Positions 1-8,144 of a stretch of DNA of 64,000 nt are shown one piece after another. Made by a program: the position numbers and the translations under genes. Origin of the DNA: DTU052 sp050951725 (GTDB lineage Bacteria > Bacillota > Syntrophomonadia > Syntrophomonadales > DTU052); contig JBMNJO010000001.1 of the NCBI GenBank assembly GCA_050951725.1, positions 806,001-870,000 of the forward strand, given 5' to 3'. The notes under the pieces are model-generated. The model saw only the letters and a list, made by a program, of their open reading frames with translations, was not told the DNA's origin and did not search any database. Every line of letters begins with the position of its first letter. The stretch's first letter is position 1.

Positions 1-154
1 GAATAAGGTCATCGGTCAAATCACCCATCGCCGAGACTACTACCACTACTTTGTTTCCCTGGTCCCGCTCGCTCATAACCCGACCGGCTACGTTCTTGAT
101 CTTCTCAATCGTCGCTACGGAACTCCCTCCGAACTTTTGTACCACCAGCCCCAT
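1..154 (-). CDS. lysC: Aspartate kinase, N-terminal part (runs off window)
   Basis: Only the first 51 codons are inside the window. They begin MGLVVQKFGGSSVATIEK, which carries the KFGG(S/T)SV ATP/aspartate-binding motif that opens aspartate kinases; the enzyme phosphorylates L-aspartate, the first step towards lysine, threonine and methionine. The ATG at 154-152 is preceded by AAGGAGTG at a good distance. It lies just downstream of hom and thrC on the same strand, which supports an aspartate-family operon. The catalytic body and any ACT domains are outside the window, so feedback type cannot be judged. Confidence 0.9.
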   Translation of the reverse strand, partial: MGLVVQKFGGSSVATIEKIKNVAGRVMSERDQGNKVVVVVSAMGDLTDDLI

Positions 155-210
155 CCTACAACTTCACTCCTTCTTAAAACAGCAATTTCTGCAAAAACAC
201 TGCATCTAAC

Positions 211-1275
211 CTAGCCAAAAATGACCTTGAGCACCGTAGCTTCATCCGCTGGTACCACATCCGGGGTAATCGCTGCGGTCTTTATTGCGTTGTCCGGGTC
301 CTTCAGACCATGTCCGGTATTAATACAGACAATCTTCTGATCCGGCTTGAACTGTCCGGTCTTACCCAGTTTCAAGACTCCGGCAATCGATGCCGCCGAG
401 GCTGGCTCTACAAAGAGTCCCTCTTTCCGGGCTACCAACTGGTAAGCCTCCAGAATCTCATCATCCGTCACTATCGAGATCGAACCGCCCGATTCCTGGT
501 AGGCATTAACCGCCTGCTTCCAACTGGCGGGATTACCGATACGGATCGCCGTGGCTACGGTCTCCGGATTGGGCACTATTTCCCCCCTGACTATCGGGGC
601 CGCACCCTCGGCCTGGAAGCCGATCATACGGGGCCGGTTCGGCACCATACCCTTGGCATGATATTCGCAGAAGCCTTTCCAATAGGCGGTTATATTACCG
701 GCATTACCGACCGGAATCGCCAGGTAGTCCGGTGCCTGCCCCAGCCGGTCGCAGATCTCAAACGCTCCGGACTTTTGTCCTTCGATGCGGTAGGGGTTGA
801 TGGAGTTCACCAACGTTACCGGGTAACGGGAGGTTATATCCTTCACTATGGTCAGGGCCTGGTCAAAGTTCCCCTGCACCGCCAGTACCTGAGCCCCATA
901 GATCAGAGCCTGGGCCAGTTTACCCAGGGCTATTTTACCCTCTGGTATGAGAACCACGCATCGCATGCCGCAGCGGGCGGCATAGGCAGCTGCAGAAGCA
1001 GAGGTGTTGCCGGTTGAGGCACACATAACCACCTCAGCCCCTTCTTCCCTGGCCTTGCTCATGGCCATGGCCATACCCCGGTCTTTAAAGGAACCGGTAG
1101 GGTTGGCACCTTCAAACTTCAGATAGACCTCAGCCCCTACCATATCTGAAAGGTTGGGGGCAAATATCAAAGGGGTATTGCCTTCCTGCAGTGAAACCAC
1201 CGGTGTTTTCTCACTGACCGGAAGGAAATCCCGGTATTCTTCAACAATTCCTCGCCATCCGGCTTTACGCTCCAT
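211..1275 (-). CDS. thrC: Threonine synthase
   Basis: PLP enzyme converting O-phosphohomoserine to threonine. The PLP lysine is in GSFKDRG (about residue 64), followed by the GNTSASAAAYAARCG loop and a GNAGNI phosphate-binding motif. The 354-aa product has the normal length for the short Firmicute type. I chose the ATG at 1275 (MERKAGWRG) over a longer in-frame start at 1305, because AAGGAGTG sits 7 nt before it and family members begin at this point. The start overlaps the end of hom by 11 nt, so the two are translationally coupled. Confidence 0.95.
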   Translation of the reverse strand: MERKAGWRGIVEEYRDFLPVSEKTPVVSLQEGNTPLIFAPNLSDMVGAEVYLKFEGANPTGSFKDRGMAMAMSKAREEGAEVVMCASTGNTSASAAAYAARCGMRCVVLIPEGKIALGKLAQALIYGAQVLAVQGNFDQALTIVKDITSRYPVTLVNSINPYRIEGQKSGAFEICDRLGQAPDYLAIPVGNAGNITAYWKGFCEYHAKGMVPNRPRMIGFQAEGAAPIVRGEIVPNPETVATAIRIGNPASWKQAVNAYQESGGSISIVTDDEILEAYQLVARKEGLFVEPASAASIAGVLKLGKTGQFKPDQKIVCINTGHGLKDPDNAIKTAAITPDVVPADEATVLKVIFG

Positions 1276-2557
1276 AGTCTTCCACTCCTTCAAGTCTGAT
1301 AACATTTTCTACAGCCCCAACGATACTCATTCCGTTTAAAACAGTCAAGGCATCACGCAGATCTGATTCTTCCACATAATGAGTGATAAAGACCAGGTGA
1401 GCGAATCCATTGTTCGTGTCTTTTTGCAGAACGGTCGCCAGGCTTACTTCATGATTGCCCATAACACCAGCAATACCCGCCAGGACTCCAGGGCGGTCCT
1501 TGGCCAGCATACGGATATAGAACCTGGCCCGCTGGCTGCTGGTAGGGATGACCTCCTTATTATCATAGCAGGTACAGCTAATACGCCCGGTATCGTTACG
1601 TCCGATATTGCGGACGATCTCCATTAGATCCCCGACCACTGCACTGGCCGTTGGCATCTCGCCCGCACCACGCCCGTAGAACATCAGGTCATCCACCGCG
1701 TCCCCCCGGAGGAAAACAGCATTATAAACCCCGCTGACCGCGGCCAGGGGATGATCGTGCGGAATAAATGCCGGGTGAACCCGAACCATTATACCGTCTT
1801 CCTCCTCCTTGGCAATAGCCAGGAGTTTAATATCATAGCCCAATTCCTGCCCATACTTTATGTCAAGCGGGGTGATTTTGGTTATTCCCTCAACGTATAC
1901 TTCCTCAAAAGTTACCCGGCTGTTGAAAGCAATTGAAGCCAGTATCGCAATTTTACGGGCGGCATCAAAGCCCTCCACATCAGAAGTCGGGTCCGCTTCA
2001 GCATAACCCAGAGCCTGGGCCTCTCGCAGAACATCCTCATAGGGCTGTCCTTCCCGGGACATCTTCGTAAGGATATAGTTGGTGGTCCCGTTTAATATCC
2101 CGATAACCTCTTTAATCCTGTTACCGGCCAGAGACTGCTTCAGAGGGAACACGATAGGGATCCCCCCACCGACGCTGGCCTCAAAATAGAAGTCCACCCC
2201 ATGTTCAGCCGCAGTCTCAAAAATCTCCTTGCCATGGCTGGCGATCAGGTCCTTGTTGGCTGAGACCACACCTTTGCCCCGGTTGAGAGCCTCCAGAATG
2301 TATGTTTTTGCCGGTTCTATTCCGCCAATCAATTCAATAACTATGTCAACGTCCGCATCCAGTACCTCTTCGATGCTGCTGGCGATAATATCATCACCCA
2401 GTCCCAGGTCGTAGACCTTTGAACGGTCTATCTCCAGAATCTTCTCGATTACGACCTCCTGCCCCACCCGCCGGGCAATGACGTCCTGATTACTTTTAAG
2501 CAGTTTTACTACCCCGCCGCCTACTGTGCCGCATCCCAGCAAACCAACCTTAATCAT
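1265..2557 (-). CDS. hom: Homoserine dehydrogenase with C-terminal ACT domain
   Basis: Reduces aspartate semialdehyde to homoserine. The 430-aa product has an N-terminal dinucleotide-binding motif GLLGCGTVGGG (residues 5-15), ANKDL near 100, the substrate region LNGTTNYIL near 155-163 and EADPTSDVEGFDAARK with the probable catalytic lysine near 202. An ACT domain (about 346-420, FYIRMLAKDRPGVLAGIAG) is expected to bind threonine for feedback control. A strong AGGAGG precedes the ATG and overlaps the stop region of the upstream ACT gene. Downstream it overlaps thrC. Confidence 0.96.
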   Translation of the reverse strand: MIKVGLLGCGTVGGGVVKLLKSNQDVIARRVGQEVVIEKILEIDRSKVYDLGLGDDIIASSIEEVLDADVDIVIELIGGIEPAKTYILEALNRGKGVVSANKDLIASHGKEIFETAAEHGVDFYFEASVGGGIPIVFPLKQSLAGNRIKEVIGILNGTTNYILTKMSREGQPYEDVLREAQALGYAEADPTSDVEGFDAARKIAILASIAFNSRVTFEEVYVEGITKITPLDIKYGQELGYDIKLLAIAKEEEDGIMVRVHPAFIPHDHPLAAVSGVYNAVFLRGDAVDDLMFYGRGAGEMPTASAVVGDLMEIVRNIGRNDTGRISCTCYDNKEVIPTSSQRARFYIRMLAKDRPGVLAGIAGVMGNHEVSLATVLQKDTNNGFAHLVFITHYVEESDLRDALTVLNGMSIVGAVENVIRLEGVEDYGA

Positions 2558-2568
2558 GCCTTTTCCTC

Positions 2569-3012
2569 CTAGCTTCTGCCAATAAGTTCTGAATGTAATA
2601 CCCCGTCAATACCTTCCAAACCCGCCAACAATTCCTCCACTCCAACCCGTAATTCCTCAATATCCACGGACAAGGTCACATTGGCCATACCCCGCAGGGG
2701 CAGGTTTTGATTAATAGCCAGAATATTTCCCGATTGGGAGGCAACGTAATTCAGGACCTTGGAGAGTATACCCGCTTCGTGCCTCAGTTCCAGTGAGAGA
2801 TTGATTATCCGCATCGCGCCGGCGTCAAGAAAGGAAAAAACTCCGTCCCGGTACTTGTAGAAAGTACTGCGCGGCAGACCCACCTGCTCCAGCGCCTCTG
2901 TTACCGGCATATTACCCCGCTGCGCCATCAGTTCCTTGGCCCGTGCCGTCTTAAGAATGGCCTCCGGAAGCATATCTTCTCTCACTAGATAGAATTTCTT
3001 TTCCCTCTTCAA
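2569..3012 (-). CDS. ACT-domain protein, UPF0735/PheB family
   Basis: The 147-aa protein has an N-terminal helix-turn-helix-like segment (VTEALEQVGLPRSTFYKYRDGVFSF spans about residues 37-61) and a C-terminal ACT domain (about 70-145). It matches the UPF0735 family often labelled PheB. It is the first gene of the hom-thrC-lysC operon, and a family member commonly precedes hom in Firmicutes; an amino-acid-sensing regulatory role is inferred, not shown. It starts with TTG behind GGGGATAGG. The older label chorismate mutase B has no support from motifs here. Confidence 0.85.
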   Translation of the reverse strand: MKREKKFYLVREDMLPEAILKTARAKELMAQRGNMPVTEALEQVGLPRSTFYKYRDGVFSFLDAGAMRIINLSLELRHEAGILSKVLNYVASQSGNILAINQNLPLRGMANVTLSVDIEELRVGVEELLAGLEGIDGVLHSELIGRS

Positions 3013-3063
3013 ACCTATCCCCGCTGTCTATCCGACGTGGATTTTATTCTATGCCTGGTGGAC

Positions 3064-3092
3064 ATTATAGCACAGAAATTCCCCGCAGGTAA
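3064..3092 (-). promoter_or_regulatory. Candidate promoter of the hom operon
   Basis: On the minus strand a perfect -10 TATAAT (3064-3069) is preceded by TTACCT (3087-3092) with a 17-nt spacer. It lies about 50 nt upstream of the ACT/hom/thrC/lysC operon. The -35 box is weak, so the site may depend on an activator. Confidence 0.5.
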
Positions 3093-3123
3093 GCAGTTTT
3101 TTGGGACATGGGAACAGGTTCTT

Positions 3124-3147
3124 TGTCCCATTTCTGGAAATGGGACA
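3124..3147. repeat. Short perfect palindrome
   Basis: TGTCCCATTTC and GAAATGGGACA flank a 2-nt centre, a perfect 11-bp inverted repeat. Nearby GGGACA words (3103-3128, 3142-3147) resemble the GGGGAC/GTCCCC palindromes at 37658, 39979 and 54494. It lies in the gene-free stretch 3013-3776, directly before the first large structured repeat. Confidence 0.6.
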
Positions 3148-3240
3148 GGGAGGAGGTTCACTGTCCAATTTACTCGCTAGAGTGGCTCAGGTGCAGAGGA
3201 ACTCCCCCGTAACAGCCGTTCCTGCCCCATCAAAACCGAG

Positions 3241-3452
3241 GCGTGCGGTAAATTCCGATGAGCGGACGTTGGGTCCGAACTGTGTAAACACCCTGCGAAG
3301 GTGAAGGTGGAAAGCAGCCGAGCGATAGGACGTCGCGAGATAAGCCTTTGAGACATGGACGTCGATTAGGCAGGGTGCTGCTTTCCACCGGAACCTGAGC
3401 AGTTGGCGTTGCCAGTGCAGGACCCAGGGAGCAAACGGAATTTACCGCACGC
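3241..3452. repeat. Structured 212-bp repeat, copy A
   Basis: Ends are a perfect 17-bp inverted repeat (GCGTGCGGTAAATTCCG at 3241-3257; its complement at 3436-3452). Inside are nested complementary segments including a 13-bp helix (GGTGGAAAGCAGC with GCTGCTTTCCACC) and a GCGAT/GTCGC hairpin. About 90% identical to copy B 60 bp away and clearly related to copy C at 51011. It could be a non-autonomous mobile element or a structured RNA. No coding capacity is credible. The similarity to copy B extends some 30 bp on both sides of the inverted ends. Confidence 0.85.
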
Positions 3453-3513
3453 CGCCACGCGCGAAACCAGCAAGCTCCCCCACAACAACCGTTCCAGTCC
3501 CCTCAAAACTGAG

Positions 3514-3725
3514 GCCTGCGGTAAATTCCGGTGAGCGGACGTTGGGTCCGAACTGTGCAACACCCTGCGAAGGTGAAGGTGGAAAGCAGCCGAGCGACAG
3601 GACGTCGCGAGATAAGCCTTTGAGACATGGACGTCGATTAGGCGGGGTGCTGCTTTCCACCGGAACCTGAGCAGTTGGTGTTGCCAGTGCAGGACCCAGG
3701 GAGCGAACGGAATTTACCGCAGGCC
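3514..3725. repeat. Structured 212-bp repeat, copy B
   Basis: Terminal inverted repeat of 18 bp (3513-3530 with 3708-3725; core GCCTGCGGTAAATTCCG). Nested complements: GGGTCC/GGACCC, GCAACACC/GGTGTTGC, the 13-bp helix 3578-3590 with 3649-3661, GCGAC/GTCGC (3594-3598, 3604-3608) and GCCT/AGGC (3616-3619, 3640-3643). The terminal stem differs from copy A by a paired change (GCG...CGC to GCC...GGC), which preserves pairing. The DNA between copies A and B is also related to their flanks, suggesting tandem duplication of a unit of about 273 bp. Confidence 0.85.
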
Positions 3726-3776
3726 GCCGCGTGCGAAACCAGCAAGCTCCCATGTAAAATAATTTCTCGTGTCCCA

Positions 3777-4199
3777 TTAGTCTTTGTGAACGCGGTATTT
3801 GACGTCGATGACGTCATCCTGGGGGTCAGAGTCCTTCACGATCCGGTTGTATATGGATGAGGGGAGGAAGGAGGAGGCCAGATTCTTGATTCGTTGGGCA
3901 AGGTCCGGCAGACCCTGTGATTCTTTCCAGTTGTCCTGGAACACCGAATGCCCCCCTTGTCGCAGAATCTGCAAAATAACGACGGCCAGGAGCAGTATAT
4001 CATCGACCTGCCCTGTAAATGGAATGAAGTCCGGCATGAAATCAATGGGTGATATCACATAAAGGATAGTCCCGAGCAACAGGAGTTTTTGGTTAAAGCT
4101 CACCCGGCGATCGCCCATGGTTTTGAAGAGCAGTCGGAGCAGTTTGGGTATCAGTATAATGGCTTCTTTCAGTAAGGACTTGGATTGTTTGTTTCTCAT
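3777..4199 (-). CDS. YkvA-type DUF1232 membrane protein
   Basis: The 140-aa protein carries the DUF1232 signature LLGTILYVISPIDFMPDFIP followed by GQVDDILLL (about residues 40-75), a short hydrophobic segment seen in YkvA-like proteins. The function of the family is not established. The N-terminus is basic and the C-terminus acidic and probably cytoplasmic. The ATG at 4199 has only a weak GGTGAT upstream. Its stop lies directly beside the structured repeat copy B flank. A 15-bp palindrome AGACAATAATTGTCT (4253-4267) lies upstream and could be an operator. Confidence 0.8.
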   Translation of the reverse strand: MRNKQSKSLLKEAIILIPKLLRLLFKTMGDRRVSFNQKLLLLGTILYVISPIDFMPDFIPFTGQVDDILLLAVVILQILRQGGHSVFQDNWKESQGLPDLAQRIKNLASSFLPSSIYNRIVKDSDPQDDVIDVKYRVHKD

Positions 4200-4293
4200 T
4201 TAATCACCATACAATAGATGGGACCTGGTCCCTTATGTACACTTCGCCATAGAGACAATAATTGTCTTATCCTATAGTTTACCACATCCTCTG

Positions 4294-4656
4294 TCAGTCT
4301 TCATAAAGAACGAAGGCATAATACCGGGCCCCTCGGGGGGTGAGCAGGGCGAAAGTCCTGATGAAGTTGATCTTGTAATCGACATTCTTGGCCTGAACCA
4401 TGACGCTGGAGAAATCATCCAGGTCCTTGGTCAGATCATCCGGACGCCTCTGCTCGAGCAGCAGGCAGTTCTGCCGGAAAAACTTCAACTGTTCTTCAAC
4501 ATACAATCCCAGATAATACTGACGTTCAACACGATCCCACTCCAGCATGGTCACATCCAGAACCTTGCATTGCTCATCCAGTATGTAAGTATTTATCTGC
4601 TTTTCGAATTGAACCTCTTTGTTTTTTAGGAAGACCAAACGTCTTTTCTGGGCCAT
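4294..4656 (-). CDS. Hypothetical protein
   Basis: A protein of 120 aa from the ATG at 4656 (MAQKRRLVFLKNKEV), chosen because GGGTGA lies 6 nt upstream; a longer GTG start at 4725 has no ribosome site. Charged and soluble, with no membrane segment, no cysteine cluster and no motif that I recognise. It precedes the DUF1232 gene on the same strand and follows the spoIVA terminator, so it probably has its own promoter. Confidence 0.65.
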   Translation of the reverse strand: MAQKRRLVFLKNKEVQFEKQINTYILDEQCKVLDVTMLEWDRVERQYYLGLYVEEQLKFFRQNCLLLEQRRPDDLTKDLDDFSSVMVQAKNVDYKINFIRTFALLTPRGARYYAFVLYED

Positions 4657-4740
4657 CTTAATCACCCACATACACTTACTATGATCTATTTTACATTTCT
4701 TCTCTCCAGCAAATAATTCCTTCACAGGAATGCTATAGGA

Positions 4741-4766
4741 AAAATAAAAGCCGGCCTGAGCCGGCT
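4741..4766 (-). terminator. Intrinsic terminator of spoIVA
   Basis: On the minus strand AGCCGGC-TCAG-GCCGGCT is followed by TTTTATTTTT. It lies about 45 nt after the spoIVA stop codon and separates it from the small gene at 4294-4656. Confidence 0.85.
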
Positions 4767-4809
4767 ATTGTTGTGATGCGGTAATGACTTGGTGTTATCC
4801 CTGATATTA

Positions 4810-6288
4810 CTATATGATTATACAGATCAGAGCTCCACTGCCGTCATTCACAATGCGACCTACTGTCTCTGCCAGTTTGTGCTGTGCATTCTCCGGCATC
4901 CCATGGAGCTTGTTCTGAATGCCCTCCCTCACCAGGTCATGCAGGGACTTGCCAAATATGTTGGACTCCCAAATCTTCTGCGGATTTTCCTCGAATTCGT
5001 CCAGCATGTAGCGCACCAGTTCCTGGGTCTGTTTCTCGGTCCCGATGATCGGGGTTATCTCAGTGGAGATGTCAGCCCGGATGATATGGAGCGAGGGTGC
5101 CTTCGCCCGCAGGCGTACCCCAAAACGGCTGCCCTGGCGGATAAGTTCGGGCTCTTCGAGGAACATCTCATCCAGACTGGGGGTTACCATCCCGTAACCG
5201 GTAGCCTTGACTTCTTCAAGTGCGGATGACACCTTGTCGTATTCTTTCTTCGCCACCGCCAGTTCCCTCATCAACCGCATGACATCAAAGTCACCCTGTA
5301 CATCAAAGCCGCTGACCTCACTCAGCACCTGGTAATAGAGATCATCGGGCACTGCCAGATCAATAGAGGCTACCCCGGTTCCCAGGTTCATTTCCTCCAT
5401 GGTGACCAGGCTGATGTAATCAATGTCAGCCAGTTTATCCATAGCCACATCGATGTCTCTTACCTTCTTCACATTCTCCAGGATTCCCCGGATAGAGCCT
5501 TCAATCCTGCTGCGGAGCCAGAAGTCCTCTTCGACTTCATCGACCCACTTGGGCAGACGAATGTTTACCTCCTGCACCGGGAATTCATAGAGGGCTTCTT
5601 CCATAACATGGTAGACATCTTCCCGTGCCATCTGTTGACAATCAAGAGGAATCACCGCCACCCCATACCTGTCACACAACTCCTGGGCCAGCTCGTGTAC
5701 TTCCTCATCATAAGGCCGGGTGGAGTTTAGAATAATAACAAAGGGCTTCTCCAGTTCCTGAAGCTCCTTAATCACCCTTTCCTCGGCCTCCAGATAATTG
5801 GGTCTGGGGATATCGCTGATCGAGCCATCAGTAACGACTACCAGGCCTATAGTGGAGTGATCCTCGATAACCTTACGGGTTCCGATCTCAGCTGCTTCCT
5901 CAAACGGAATCTCGTATTCAAACCACGGCGTATTTACCATACGGGGCTCATCGTCCTCTTCGTACCCAAGTGCTCCCGGTACCGCATAGCCTACACAGTC
6001 AATAACCCGAAATCTAGCATTCAAGCCGTTCTTAATATTGATCTCCACGGCCTCGTTCGGCACGAATTTCGGTTCGGTTGTCGTTATGGTTCGCCCGGCT
6101 CCACTAAGGGGTAGCTCATCCTTGGCCCTCTCCCGATCATAAACATCCTTGATTTCGGGAATGACCATAAGTTCCATGAACCGTTTAATGAAAGTGGATT
6201 TCCCTGTACGAACCGGTCCAACAACCCCCAGATAAATATCGCCGCCAGTCCTTTCGGCGATATCTGTCAAGATGTTGTTTCCCTCCAC
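4810..6288 (-). CDS. spoIVA: Stage IV sporulation protein A, spore-coat ATPase
   Basis: Morphogenetic ATPase that polymerises on the forespore and forms the basement layer of the spore coat. From the GTG at 6288 (VEGNNILTDIAERTGGD) the protein is 492 aa, the same length as the B. subtilis protein, and the Walker A motif GPVRTGKST puts its lysine at residue 30. GAGGAGGG lies 7 nt upstream of this GTG; a longer in-frame start at 6363 lacks support. DRERAKDELPLSG and ITTTEPKFVP are typical of the family. A sigma-E-like promoter is present upstream, in line with mother-cell expression. Confidence 0.97.
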   Translation of the reverse strand: MEGNNILTDIAERTGGDIYLGVVGPVRTGKSTFIKRFMELMVIPEIKDVYDRERAKDELPLSGAGRTITTTEPKFVPNEAVEINIKNGLNARFRVIDCVGYAVPGALGYEEDDEPRMVNTPWFEYEIPFEEAAEIGTRKVIEDHSTIGLVVVTDGSISDIPRPNYLEAEERVIKELQELEKPFVIILNSTRPYDEEVHELAQELCDRYGVAVIPLDCQQMAREDVYHVMEEALYEFPVQEVNIRLPKWVDEVEEDFWLRSRIEGSIRGILENVKKVRDIDVAMDKLADIDYISLVTMEEMNLGTGVASIDLAVPDDLYYQVLSEVSGFDVQGDFDVMRLMRELAVAKKEYDKVSSALEEVKATGYGMVTPSLDEMFLEEPELIRQGSRFGVRLRAKAPSLHIIRADISTEITPIIGTEKQTQELVRYMLDEFEENPQKIWESNIFGKSLHDLVREGIQNKLHGMPENAQHKLAETVGRIVNDGSGALICIII

Positions 6289-6382
6289 TCTGATTCCCTC
6301 CTCGGTTAAAACTTTCAAAGAAGCTTCCCTCCCCTGCAGGCGACCTTTCCTATTTTTATGCAATTGCCCTCGTTAACAGTAC

Positions 6383-6411
6383 AATATATGGAGCAGCTTG
6401 GATTAATATTA
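6383..6411 (-). promoter_or_regulatory. Sigma-E-type promoter of spoIVA
   Basis: On the minus strand TAATATT (6405-6411) and CATATATT (6383-6390) are 14 nt apart, close to the mother-cell sigma-E consensus (ATATT, 14-15 nt, CATACAAT). It lies about 95 nt upstream of the spoIVA GTG. The rest of 6289-6617 shows no gene. Confidence 0.65.
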
Positions 6412-6617
6412 CCAAGAATGAAAAAAAGTGTGGACTTGATCCCTGCTAAAACTAGCTTGGTCCGGGACAAGGGAATGCCTTCTGCCTTTATTGCTGTGTG
6501 GAGGTTCAGCTATACGCACGGCTCTCAGGTAAATTATAGTTTTTGCCGCGCTTATTATGACTAATGGTTTATACTGTAATTTGATTGGTTGTTTACAATT
6601 TGAAGGGAGCGGAGGCC

Positions 6618-7115
6618 GTGTTACATATCAGAGATGCAATCATCAGTGATTTGCCTGCAATACTCAATATCTACAATTATGCCATCAAAAATCTGGCGGC
6701 TTCATTTGATATAGAGGAAAAGACCCTCGAGGAACGGGAGGTTTGGTTTCGGGAACACCAGGGCCAGTACCCGCTGCTCGTAGCGGAGCTGGACGGTAAA
6801 GTAGCAGGCTACTGCTGTCTGAGCAAGTTCCGGGACAAAGCGGCCTATTCCCGGTGCTCTGAGCTGTCAATCTATATTGAGCCCGGGCACTGGGGACAGG
6901 GAATCGGCACTGCTCTGATGCAGGAACTGCTGCTGCGGGCCAAAAAGCTTGGTTATCACACAGTAGTTGCCGGCATTACCAGCGACAATGAGGTCAGCAT
7001 CAGGCTGCATAAGAAGTTTGGGTTTGAATTTGTCGGATGTTTCAGAGAGGTTGGCTACAAGTTCGGCAAATGGCAGGATGTTCACTTTTTCCAGCTGTTG
7101 ATCGACGAATCTTGA
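6618..7115 (+). CDS. GNAT acetyltransferase, phosphinothricin/MnaT-like
   Basis: A 165-aa GNAT-fold N-acetyltransferase. The acetyl-CoA loop is EPGHWGQGIGTALMQELL (about residues 91-108) and the C-terminal pattern IRLHKKFGFEFVGCFREVGYKFGKWQDV is typical of the Pat/YwnH/MnaT group, which acetylates phosphinothricin-like or methionine-sulfone substrates. The substrate here is unknown. I prefer the GTG at 6618 (VLHIRDAIISDLPAI), which follows GGGAGCGGAGG; a TTG at 6585 lacks a site. TATACT at 6570-6575 may be its -10. It is convergent with gpsA. Confidence 0.85.
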   Translation: MLHIRDAIISDLPAILNIYNYAIKNLAASFDIEEKTLEEREVWFREHQGQYPLLVAELDGKVAGYCCLSKFRDKAAYSRCSELSIYIEPGHWGQGIGTALMQELLLRAKKLGYHTVVAGITSDNEVSIRLHKKFGFEFVGCFREVGYKFGKWQDVHFFQLLIDES

Positions 7116-7132
7116 AGATCACACCAGGTGAG

Positions 7133-8143
7133 TTAAGAGGGTAAGGTCTCTTTCTTCTTATCCCTCTCCATGAGCTTCCAAACCGCAGGACCAGCCGGCT
7201 GGTCTTTAAACAGCACCTCGTAAACAGTGTTGGTTATGGGCATTTCAACCCCCAGTTCCTGGGACATCTCATAAGCCGCTTTGGTGGTCATAATGCCTTC
7301 TACCACCATACCCACCTTTTCGATGGCCTGTTCCCGAGTGCAGCCACGGCCGATCAGGACCCCAGCCCGGCCATTACGCGAGTGACGGCTGCTGCAGGTC
7401 ACCACCAGGTCGCCAATGCCGCTGAGACCGGCAAAGGTTTTGGCCTCAGCTCCCACCTGCACCCCCATGCGGATTATCTCCACCAAACCCCGGGTCAGCA
7501 GCGCAGCCTTGGTATTGTCGCCAAAACCCAATCCTTCACTGATCCCGGTGGCCAAGGCGATGATATTCTTCAGTGAACCGCCCATTTCCACCCCGGTCAC
7601 GTCCTGAGACGTATACACCCGGAAACGGCGGGACATGAAAACATCCTGCACCAATTCGGCGGTGGGCAAATGTGAGGAAGCAGCGACCACAGCCGTGGGG
7701 ATCCCCCTTCCTACCTCTTCGGCATGACTGGGACCGGATAATACGGCAAAACGTTTGAGGATATCGGGTCCCAAGGTCTCATACACAACCTCACTCATCC
7801 GCAGATGGGATCCGACTTCCAGTCCCTTGGCGGTATTCACAATTACTACATCGTGCCTGATTCGTTGCTCAATCTGCTTCAAGACCGAACGCAGGGCCTG
7901 GGAAGGTACTGACAGGACCAGTATTTCCGGCCGGCTCATTGCATAATCCAGATCGTCGGTGACGCGAAGCTCTTCGGGAATGGTTACCTCCGGAAGGAAG
8001 CGGGGGTTAACCCGTTCGCGGGCGACATCAAGAATCCCATCCTCAGTCCTGCCCCACATCGTAACATCATGACCAATCTTCTGCAGCAGGATCGCCAGAG
8101 CGGTCCCCCAGCTGCCCGCCCCCAGGACGGTTACTTTTTTCAT
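7133..8143 (-). CDS. gpsA: NAD(P)-dependent glycerol-3-phosphate dehydrogenase
   Basis: Makes sn-glycerol-3-phosphate from dihydroxyacetone phosphate for membrane lipid synthesis. The 336-aa protein opens with the nucleotide-binding motif GAGSWGTALA (8-17); LSGPSHAEEV and the GSLKNIIALATGISEGLGFGDN region (about 190-212) hold the conserved active-site lysine and helix. The gene follows plsY by one base and der just before, the common Firmicute order der-plsY-gpsA-spoIVA. PlsY uses its product, so the two form a functional pair. Confidence 0.96.
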   Translation of the reverse strand: MKKVTVLGAGSWGTALAILLQKIGHDVTMWGRTEDGILDVARERVNPRFLPEVTIPEELRVTDDLDYAMSRPEILVLSVPSQALRSVLKQIEQRIRHDVVIVNTAKGLEVGSHLRMSEVVYETLGPDILKRFAVLSGPSHAEEVGRGIPTAVVAASSHLPTAELVQDVFMSRRFRVYTSQDVTGVEMGGSLKNIIALATGISEGLGFGDNTKAALLTRGLVEIIRMGVQVGAEAKTFAGLSGIGDLVVTCSSRHSRNGRAGVLIGRGCTREQAIEKVGMVVEGIMTTKAAYEMSQELGVEMPITNTVYEVLFKDQPAGPAVWKLMERDKKKETLPS

Positions 8144-8144
8144 T

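Noticed and set aside
310..1017. Long plus-strand open frame of 235 codons
   Set aside because: It is opposite thrC, which has full family motifs; the frame has no recognisable protein features.
3241..3452. Group II intron or ribozyme interpretation of the structured repeat
   Set aside because: No domain V-like hairpin, no GUGYG start and no clear hammerhead or other ribozyme core; the inverted ends argue for another kind of element.
3442..3777. Minus-strand 111-codon frame across repeat copy B
   Set aside because: It covers the inverted-repeat element; a similar frame over copy C shares only the element itself. Coding is a by-product of the repeat.
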